Part shown: piece after piece, positions 6,413 to 10,625 of the stretch | How the letters are laid out: the number at the start of each line of letters is the position of its first letter | Position numbering within the stretch: position 1 is the stretch's first letter | Assembly (NCBI GenBank): GCA_028281425.1 | Contig: JANQJX010000149.1 | Span: 1 to 10,625, forward strand | DNA: 10,625 nucleotides | Direction of reading: 5' to 3' | Source: Simkania sp. | Lineage (GTDB): Bacteria; Chlamydiota; Chlamydiia; Chlamydiales; Simkaniaceae | Notes under the pieces: model-generated | Seen by the model: only the letters and a program-made list of their open reading frames with translations | What the model was told of the DNA's origin: nothing | The model's database searches: none | Program-made: the position numbers and the translations under genes

Positions 6413-7600
6413 ATGAAGGTGTTAAAAGCCTTAGGAGGTTCTCTTCTTGTTGGAGGGACAGCTATTGGAGCAGGGATGCTTGCGCTTCCTATTGTTACGG
6501 CTCAGGGGGGATTTTTCCCTTCAATTTTTATTTATTTGATCTGTTATATTTTTAGTACTTGTACGGGGCTTCTCTTTTTAGAAATTACTCTGGTCATGCC
6601 AAAGCAGGCAAACATGGTTTCTATGGCAAGCCATTTTCTGGGAAGAATAGGAAAGATTGGAGCATGGATTTTGTATTTATTTCTTTTCTATTGCTTATCG
6701 ATTGCTTATGTTTCAGGGGGAGGACACTTCGTTGCTTCTGCTTTAGAAGGAGCTATTTCTCCTGTTATAGGACAAATTCTTTTTGTCTTGATTTTTGGGG
6801 CATGTGTCTATTTGGGAACACGTGTTGTTGATTGGGTCAATGGGTTTTTGATGCTAGGTCTTGTGGGATCCTATTTCCTCTTTATTTATCTGGGATTTTC
6901 AAATGTCAATCTTACTTATTTGAAGCGTCATCATCTTACAGCTTCTATTATGGGATTGCCGGTTATTTTTACTTCTTTTAGTTATCAAGGGGTGATTCCA
7001 AGTTTGACCACTTACTTAGAGAGGAATGCAAAAATGGTTCGTTTTTCCATTTTGCTTGGGGCTGCGATTCCTTTTATTGCTTATATCATTTGGCAATTTC
7101 TCATTTTAGGAATTGTTCCTTTAGAGGGACCAAATGGGCTTTTAAATGCACAAGAAAAGGGGCTTACTGCTATTGACCCTCTGCGTCATCTTCTCTTCAG
7201 TTCTTCGATTTTTAAAATTGGTCAATTTTTTGGAGCTTTTGCTCTTACCACTTCTTTTTTAGGGGTCACCTTAGGACTTCTTGATTTTTTATCAGATGGA
7301 TTAAAAATTGCAAAAATTGGGTGGAAAAAGGGGGCACTTAGCCTTCTTGTTTTTGTTCCTCCTATTTGTATTGCTTCTTTAAATCCAAACATTTTTATCA
7401 AAGCTTTGGGTTATGCAGGAGGGGTAGGATGTGCTCTTTTACTTGGTCTTATGCCGATTTTGATGGTTTGGCGGGCAAGGTATTTTGAAAAATCTTCACT
7501 TCATTGTCGTCAACTTCTAGGAGGACGGGTTGTTTTGACACTTTTAGCAGCTTTTGTTATTTTTGAACTCGGTATTGAAATTGTTAAAGAGTTTTTTTAA
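6413..7600 (+). CDS. tyrP: Aromatic amino acid permease, TyrP/HAAAP family
   Basis: This 395-residue integral membrane protein belongs to the hydroxy/aromatic amino acid permease family, which imports tyrosine or tryptophan by proton symport. The first membrane segment carries the family motif GGTAIGAGMLALP (about 14-26), the unwound substrate-binding helix of these transporters. About eleven hydrophobic segments follow, including ones near 33-58, 81-103, 114-131, 139-160, 182-200, 210-233, 264-290, 308-322 and 331-350, and a last one near 373-390. A further motif, VIFTSFSYQGVIPSL, fits the conserved SFGFH-type region of the family. ATG at 6413 has a good ribosome binding site. In chlamydiae such permeases scavenge host amino acids, and several paralogues may exist, so the substrate (Tyr or Trp) is inferred. 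Its 3' end overlaps the convergent gene by 17 bases. Confidence 0.9.
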   Translation: MKVLKALGGSLLVGGTAIGAGMLALPIVTAQGGFFPSIFIYLICYIFSTCTGLLFLEITLVMPKQANMVSMASHFLGRIGKIGAWILYLFLFYCLSIAYVSGGGHFVASALEGAISPVIGQILFVLIFGACVYLGTRVVDWVNGFLMLGLVGSYFLFIYLGFSNVNLTYLKRHHLTASIMGLPVIFTSFSYQGVIPSLTTYLERNAKMVRFSILLGAAIPFIAYIIWQFLILGIVPLEGPNGLLNAQEKGLTAIDPLRHLLFSSSIFKIGQFFGAFALTTSFLGVTLGLLDFLSDGLKIAKIGWKKGALSLLVFVPPICIASLNPNIFIKALGYAGGVGCALLLGLMPILMVWRARYFEKSSLHCRQLLGGRVVLTLLAAFVIFELGIEIVKEFF

Positions 7601-8051
7601 AAAAATCTCTATTTTTATCTAAAAAAATCTCTTTCCAAAAATAAGCATCGAGCAGTCCCTTTGTTTTTCTTCCCAAAATAAAAAAAGCAGCATAGAGAGC
7701 TTCGATAGAAGCAAGGCCTCTCAAGGGATCTTGGCATCCGGTTTGTTTTCTGGGGTAAGCGGTTTGAATTTCTTTCGGCAGACTTCTTTTTTTTAAAATG
7801 GTCACTTTTCTTTCTATAACAGGGGCATAATGCCAAGTGCTATCGATTAAAAAGAGTCCAAAATTCGTATCTTTTTTTGATAAAACAGGGGCGTTAAGAG
7901 TTAAAAGTAAATAGTGGTCAAGTGGGGGAAGAGGGTCTTTCGGATAGCTAAAAAAAGAAAAATTTTGGTGGCCCTCCAAAGGGAGGAGGGTACATTTTTT
8001 TAAATTTTCTTTGCGATGACGATAGATAAAGGTGGGAAGAAAATCGTACAT
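7584..8051 (-). CDS. Tsr3-like (DUF367) rRNA aminocarboxypropyltransferase homologue
   Basis: Tsr3 proteins of archaea and eukaryotes transfer the aminocarboxypropyl group of S-adenosylmethionine to a hypermodified base of small-subunit rRNA. This 155-residue protein follows the same plan. It has an N-terminal 'RKENLKKCTLLPL' resembling the DPKKCTGKKL segment, a strand LLLTLNAPVLSKKD, then LFLIDSTWHYAP (Asp70-Ser-Thr-Trp73) in place of the VDCSW motif. It continues with LPKEIQTAYPRK aligning with LPYLVAANPVNYG, and DPLRGLASIEALYAAFFILG with KLSCVEALAAALYI-G. It ends with a FWKEIFLDKN segment like FKWG-FL-LN. These alignments are from memory. A DTW-domain tRNA acp3U enzyme (TapT) is the main alternative because of the DSTW motif. 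The RNA target in a bacterium is unknown. ATG at 8051 has no clear ribosome binding site but lies 18-20 bases below a near-consensus promoter. The 3' end overlaps the permease gene. Confidence 0.65.
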   Translation of the reverse strand: MYDFLPTFIYRHRKENLKKCTLLPLEGHQNFSFFSYPKDPLPPLDHYLLLTLNAPVLSKKDTNFGLFLIDSTWHYAPVIERKVTILKKRSLPKEIQTAYPRKQTGCQDPLRGLASIEALYAAFFILGRKTKGLLDAYFWKEIFLDKNRDFFKKTL

Positions 8052-8075
8052 TTAATATACACAGATAAGCGATTG

Positions 8076-8104
8076 ATTATAAAGGAATTCCCAATAAATT
8101 TCAA
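8076..8104 (-). promoter_or_regulatory. Strong sigma70-type promoter of the Tsr3-like gene
   Basis: On the minus strand TTGAAA (8099-8104) is followed after exactly 17 bases by the consensus TATAAT (8076-8081). Transcription would start near 8069, leaving only about 18 bases of leader before the ATG at 8051, with no purine-rich ribosome binding site in it. This is the best promoter match in the window. Confidence 0.6.
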
Positions 8105-8123
8105 CTTCTCGAGGGACCTTAGG

Positions 8124-9086
8124 ATGTTAAAGTGGATGTTTTTTTTCTTAATTCCCTTAGCTTTTTTAAATGCTAACGCTAAAGAATCTTGTATATTTAT
8201 CACAAAAGATTATCAAAAAGGAAAAGAACTTGCCTATGCCTATCATATGCCAATGGCACTTATTTTTACGGGATCTGATTGGTCAAAAGCAAGCTTGTCT
8301 TTATTGAAAGAGTGGTTATTTAATGAAGAGGCTTTTAAAGATCTTTCTAAAAAAGTTTTATGCGTTTGGATCGATATCCCCGAATTGAATTTGAAACCCT
8401 CTGACCTCCTTGAGCAAGACTATCAACTTCATAAAAAATATGGTGTGAATGGTTATCCCCTGATTATTTTGCTTGATCAAATGAGAAAAGAGATTTGTCG
8501 CATTGGGTATCCTATTGGAGAAAAAGAAAATTTAAGTGATCTCATTTTGAAAAAAATGATGCTTTATGAGAAAGTGCTAAAAAAATGGGAAAAAGCTAAG
8601 CGCTTAAAAGAGAGTTCCCTTATTTCATATTGTTATCAAAAAGGGCTTGAATTAAAGTGCAGGTATCTTGTGGAAGAAATTTTTAACTTTGCGCTTTCCC
8701 ATCAAATTTGTCTGCCTCTACTTTTGGAGCATTATGCCTATTTGGCACTAAAAGAAGAAGAAAAAGAGCATACGGCAAAAGAGCTTAAAGAGTATTTGCT
8801 CACCCAGAATTCAGATCATGCATTTGAAATCAAAAAGCGGATCGCTTTAATCGAATTCCAAAAAAAAGAGGATCCAACCCTTCTCATTAAACTCTTAAAA
8901 CAATTTTCAAATCAAAAGCAGGAGAATTTTTGGAAAATTCATCTTCTTCTTTCTTATTATTTCTTTGATCATAAAAATATGCCTCTAGCAATGCAACATG
9001 CACAGATCACTTATCGAGATGCTCCTTTCGAAAAAAAAGAAGTGATTTGGAAATTCATTGAAAAAATTTTCAAGAAGTTGTCTTGA
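8124..9086 (+). CDS. Secreted thioredoxin-fold protein lacking the CxxC (CT783-type)
   Basis: The protein has 320 residues when started at ATG 8124, which has a gaggg ribosome binding site 8 bases upstream. The frame is open further 5', but those codons overlap the divergent promoter. Residues 1-19 look like a signal peptide: MLKWMFFFLIPLAFLNANA, basic start, hydrophobic core, A-x-A end. Residues 41-58 (MPMALIFTGSDWSKASLS) align with thioredoxin_7-type domains whose usual form is FTGSDWC-x2-C, but here both cysteines are serine (Ser54, Ser57). VWIDIPE (81-87) and the cis-proline loop YGVNGYP (Pro112) are retained. The C-terminal 180 residues are helical and charged and could form repeats of the TPR kind. 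In Chlamydia, CT783 next to rnpA is annotated as a predicted disulfide isomerase, so position agrees. Without cysteines, ordinary redox activity is unlikely; a binding or chaperone role is inferred. A Tsr3-like gene diverges upstream. Confidence 0.75.
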   Translation: MLKWMFFFLIPLAFLNANAKESCIFITKDYQKGKELAYAYHMPMALIFTGSDWSKASLSLLKEWLFNEEAFKDLSKKVLCVWIDIPELNLKPSDLLEQDYQLHKKYGVNGYPLIILLDQMRKEICRIGYPIGEKENLSDLILKKMMLYEKVLKKWEKAKRLKESSLISYCYQKGLELKCRYLVEEIFNFALSHQICLPLLLEHYAYLALKEEEKEHTAKELKEYLLTQNSDHAFEIKKRIALIEFQKKEDPTLLIKLLKQFSNQKQENFWKIHLLLSYYFFDHKNMPLAMQHAQITYRDAPFEKKEVIWKFIEKIFKKLS

Positions 9087-9146
9087 ATCTTTATCCCCCT
9101 GAGTATCCCCTATTTTGCAATTTTTTTTGATAAAAATTAAGAGTTG

Positions 9147-9482
9147 TTACATTTTTTTTATGAGACATTTAAATTCAAAAGCAGCTTCAAAAGAGGATAG
9201 TTTTTGGAATCCAGGAAGGGGATGCACATTGATATAGAGTTTTTTTGGCAAGTCAGAGTAAATAAGACGGAATCCCTCTCTTACAACTCTTTTAAAACGG
9301 GCTCGTCGGATTGCTTTCCCCCATTTTTTTCCAATTGTAATTCCCAATTTAGGAGAGCAAGAAGGCCCTAAAAAAAAATAAATCATGAGCTTTTCACCCA
9401 CATATTTCTTTCCTTCCCTATAAGTTCTTTGGTAATCAGACCGAGAAATAAGCCTTTGAGAGCGACAAAATTTTTGTTTCAC
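9147..9482 (-). CDS. rnpA: Ribonuclease P protein component
   Basis: RnpA binds the RNA subunit of RNase P and helps it cleave 5' leaders from pre-tRNA. The 111-residue basic protein has the N-terminal LISRSDYQRTYREGKK region that corresponds to the substrate-contacting part of RnpA (L-x3-FxxVFxxGK), followed by LGITIGKKWGKAIRRARFKRVVREGFR. The usual RNR-x-KR signature reads RARFKR here (59-64), with Ala for Asn. The start is a GTG at 9482 that overlaps the stop of rpmH in the sequence GTGA, so the two genes are translationally coupled, as in most bacteria. It converges with the thioredoxin-fold gene, 60 bases away. Confidence 0.95.
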   Translation of the reverse strand: MKQKFCRSQRLISRSDYQRTYREGKKYVGEKLMIYFFLGPSCSPKLGITIGKKWGKAIRRARFKRVVREGFRLIYSDLPKKLYINVHPLPGFQKLSSFEAAFEFKCLIKKM

Positions 9483-9613
9483 ACAGTTAAAACTTTGCGC
9501 CCTTTTTGCCTTTTTCTCTTTAGAATAAGCCGTCCATTTTTGGTTTTCATTCTAAGACGGAAACCATGGGTTTTTTTTCGACGACGTTGACTTGGTTGGT
9601 AAGTTCGTTTCAT
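9479..9613 (-). CDS. rpmH: 50S ribosomal protein L34
   Basis: This 44-residue, very basic protein starts MKRTYQPSQRRRKKTHGFRLRM, an unmistakable L34 signature, and ends KGRKVLTV. It was found by reading the minus strand upstream of rnpA, and the order rpmH-rnpA confirms it. ATG is at 9613, with GGAG about 9 bases upstream. The stop TGA overlaps the rnpA GTG by 4 bases. In many bacteria dnaA lies upstream; here the neighbour is rpmJ, divergently transcribed, as I recall for chlamydiae. Confidence 0.97.
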   Translation of the reverse strand: MKRTYQPSQRRRKKTHGFRLRMKTKNGRLILKRKRQKGRKVLTV

Positions 9614-9639
9614 TGAAAAAGCTCCACTTTAAACTCTAC

Positions 9640-9669
9640 ATTTTATGAGAATTTCTCCCTATAATGCAA
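9640..9669 (-). promoter_or_regulatory. Candidate promoter of rpmH-rnpA
   Basis: On the minus strand TTGCAT (9664-9669), an 18-base spacer and TAAAAT (9640-9645) lie about 30 bases upstream of the rpmH ATG. The -10 box matches consensus at five of six positions; the -35 box is weaker. Confidence 0.35.
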
Positions 9670-9738
9670 GGGAAACAATTTGTTTGACTTTTGTATCTCC
9701 TATATGCAAATGAAGTGAAACTTTGACCTTTTTTCCAG

Positions 9739-9766
9739 TTGTCAAAAATAGCCTAAAAAAGATAAC
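9739..9766 (+). promoter_or_regulatory. Candidate promoter of rpmJ-rpsN
   Basis: TTGTCA (9739-9744) and GATAAC (9761-9766), 16 bases apart, would start transcription near 9773, about 43 bases before the rpmJ ATG at 9816. The -35 box is good and the -10 box moderate. Confidence 0.35.
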
Positions 9767-9815
9767 ATAGGCCTCGTATGTCTTGAAATAGTGATGACTA
9801 GGGAATTTCAAATCG

Positions 9816-9953
9816 ATGAAAGTTAAAGCCTCTATTAAAGCTGATCCTGATAAGGGAGACAAAATCGTGCGACGTAGGGGGCGGCTCTATGTAATTAACA
9901 AGCATGATCCTAATCGAAAAAAGCGACAAAAAGGCCCTGCAAGAAAAAAATAG
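9816..9953 (+). CDS. rpmJ: 50S ribosomal protein L36
   Basis: This 45-residue basic protein starts MKVKASIKADPDKGDKIVRR and ends with NRKKRQKGPARKK. The core RRRGRLYVINKHDPNRKKRQ is the L36 pattern in the form without the zinc cysteines, close to the chlamydial L36 as I recall it. It is longer than the common 37-38 residues because of the N-terminal insertion and C-terminal extension seen in such Cys-free L36 proteins. The ribosome binding site is weak: AGGGAA at 9800-9805. rpsN follows after 7 bases. Confidence 0.93.
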   Translation: MKVKASIKADPDKGDKIVRRRGRLYVINKHDPNRKKRQKGPARKK

Positions 9954-9960
9954 GTTAGAT

Positions 9961-10266
9961 ATGGCTAGAAAAGCGATGATTGAAAAAGAAAAAAAACGCG
10001 CTCGTCTTACTCAATTAAAATGGGAAGAGAGAAAAAAACTCAAAAAGGTGATTCGAGATCTTAACACGACTGAAGAACAACGTTTTGAAGCGATGATTAA
10101 GCTGAACCGAATGCCTCGTAATTCTTCTTCTATTCGACGTCGTAATCGTTGTATGCTAACGGGCCGTTGTCGTGGTTATCTAAGAAAATTCCAACTATCT
10201 CGTCTTTGCTTTCGAGAAATGGCCAATGGGGGAATGATTCCAGGCATTGTAAAGGCTTCTTGGTAA
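9961..10266 (+). CDS. rpsN: 30S ribosomal protein S14
   Basis: S14 has 101 residues and sits in the head of the small ribosomal subunit. The start MARKAMIEKEKKRARL and the signature RMPRNSSSIRRRNRCMLTGRCRGYLRKF are diagnostic. The C-terminus ends GMIPGIVKASW, the common S14 ending. The long form without a CxxC zinc ribbon is present, so it belongs to the zinc-independent class. The open frame extends upstream to 9904 inside rpmJ, but the ATG at 9961 gives the conserved N-terminus. It lies outside the usual S10/spc ribosomal gene cluster, next to rpmJ. Confidence 0.97.
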   Translation: MARKAMIEKEKKRARLTQLKWEERKKLKKVIRDLNTTEEQRFEAMIKLNRMPRNSSSIRRRNRCMLTGRCRGYLRKFQLSRLCFREMANGGMIPGIVKASW

Positions 10267-10289
10267 GTTAAGAAAGCTTTTTCTTTAAC
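10267..10289 (+). terminator. Possible hairpin after rpsN
   Basis: Immediately after the rpsN stop, gttaa-gaaa pairs with ttt-c-ttaac around a four-base loop, with one bulge. The stem is A/T-rich and no T run follows, so it is a weak candidate for the end of the rpmJ-rpsN transcript or for 3' end protection. Confidence 0.3.
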
Positions 10290-10321
10290 CATGATTCGCA
10301 GATATCCTCCGATAGCTGTTA

Positions 10322-10536
10322 TGGGAGTCCCTTGAACTGAAATTTTTCGAGGGGAATTTCTCATTTTTTCAAAAATTCGATATGTCTCAAATTGAGATCA
10401 TCAATTTAGAACGGATCAAAGTTTTGGTAAAAAGAGGCATTCAAAACGAAAAATTCCAAATCGCAACACTCCATGGATCTCTTTTCGAAAGAGGTGGCGT
10501 AAAATGCGGGTTAGCTGTATTGTCCCTTGACATCCT
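10322..10536. repeat. Dispersed repeat, copy B
   Basis: 10323-10370 matches 181-228 and 10477-10515 matches 308-349, in the same order and orientation. Copy B lacks the clear inverted partner (249-284) that makes copy A palindromic, and has about 26 more bases between the two blocks. A 63-codon frame from 10382 runs through it, but the peptide is not recognisable and the homologous reading in copy A is interrupted, so I do not call a gene. Confidence 0.55.
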
Positions 10537-10625
10537 CCTCTCCGTAAACAAAGAGGATTCCCTAGTGCTTTAACAGCACTTTGGAGAGTTAAGCATGCAT
10601 CGCTGCTTCCTACTAGTTCCTGCTT
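10537..10625. other. Gene-free window end with a small hairpin
   Basis: No gene is seen up to the window edge. AGTGCT (10564-10569) and AGCACT (10575-10580) form a perfect 6-bp stem with a 5-base loop, and TCCTCT/AGAGGA near 10535-10557 could form another. Neither is followed by a T run. A gene beginning beyond the edge cannot be judged. Confidence 0.35.

Noticed and set aside
9659..9862. Minus-strand open frame of 67 codons between rpmH and rpmJ
   Set aside because: It covers the divergent promoter region and the rpmJ start; the peptide is not recognisable.
10382..10573. Plus-strand open frame of 63 codons
   Set aside because: It runs through dispersed repeat copy B, has no clear ribosome binding site, and copy A is interrupted in the matching frame.

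Overview
The window looks like chromosomal DNA from a member of the phylum Chlamydiae. It is AT-rich, with long A/T homopolymers. The reasons are gene content and local order: a thioredoxin-fold secreted protein next to rnpA, rpmH, rpmJ and rpsN; pcnB close to lpxB; a TyrP-type aromatic amino acid permease; and a 45-residue L36 close to the chlamydial form as I recall it. As I remember the Chlamydiaceae genomes, these blocks (rpmF-plsX, pcnB-lpxB, tyrP, and the rnpA/rpmH/rpmJ/rpsN group) are not all adjacent there. Repeat and transposase debris between them points to an environmental, repeat-bearing chlamydia rather than a Chlamydiaceae pathogen. Genus cannot be fixed from the sequence alone.

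Layout. 1-1064 has no intact gene. It holds AT-rich DNA, an imperfect palindromic dispersed repeat (173-349), a protein-tail fragment on the minus strand (344-about 480), and a broken DDE transposase (552-914). 1065-2754, minus strand, is a compact yceD-rpmF-plsX operon for 23S rRNA/L32 biogenesis and phospholipid synthesis. 2755-3103 carries its probable promoter and a second, diverged copy of the minus-strand tail fragment. 3104-6294, minus strand, is pcnB, an alpha/beta hydrolase, then lpxB, with the last two overlapping. 6295-6412 is a divergent promoter region. 6413-7600 is the tyrP-like permease on the plus strand. Its end overlaps the convergent end of a Tsr3-like (DUF367) rRNA modification gene (7584-8051). 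8124-9086 is a secreted thioredoxin-fold protein that lacks the redox cysteines. 9147-9613 is rpmH-rnpA (minus strand), divergent from rpmJ-rpsN (9816-10266, plus strand). 10267-10625 holds a hairpin and a second copy of the dispersed repeat seen at 173-349.

Functionally the window is mostly housekeeping: translation and RNA metabolism (L32, L34, L36, S14, YceD, RNase P protein, poly(A) polymerase, Tsr3-like enzyme), envelope lipid synthesis (PlsX, LpxB), and amino acid uptake. The less ordinary signals are the Tsr3-like enzyme in a bacterium, the Cys-less thioredoxin fold, the missing normal start codon for plsX, the homopolymer at the hydrolase/lpxB overlap, and two families of short dispersed repeats at block boundaries. 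I found no CRISPR array, tRNA, rRNA or clear new multi-gene system.
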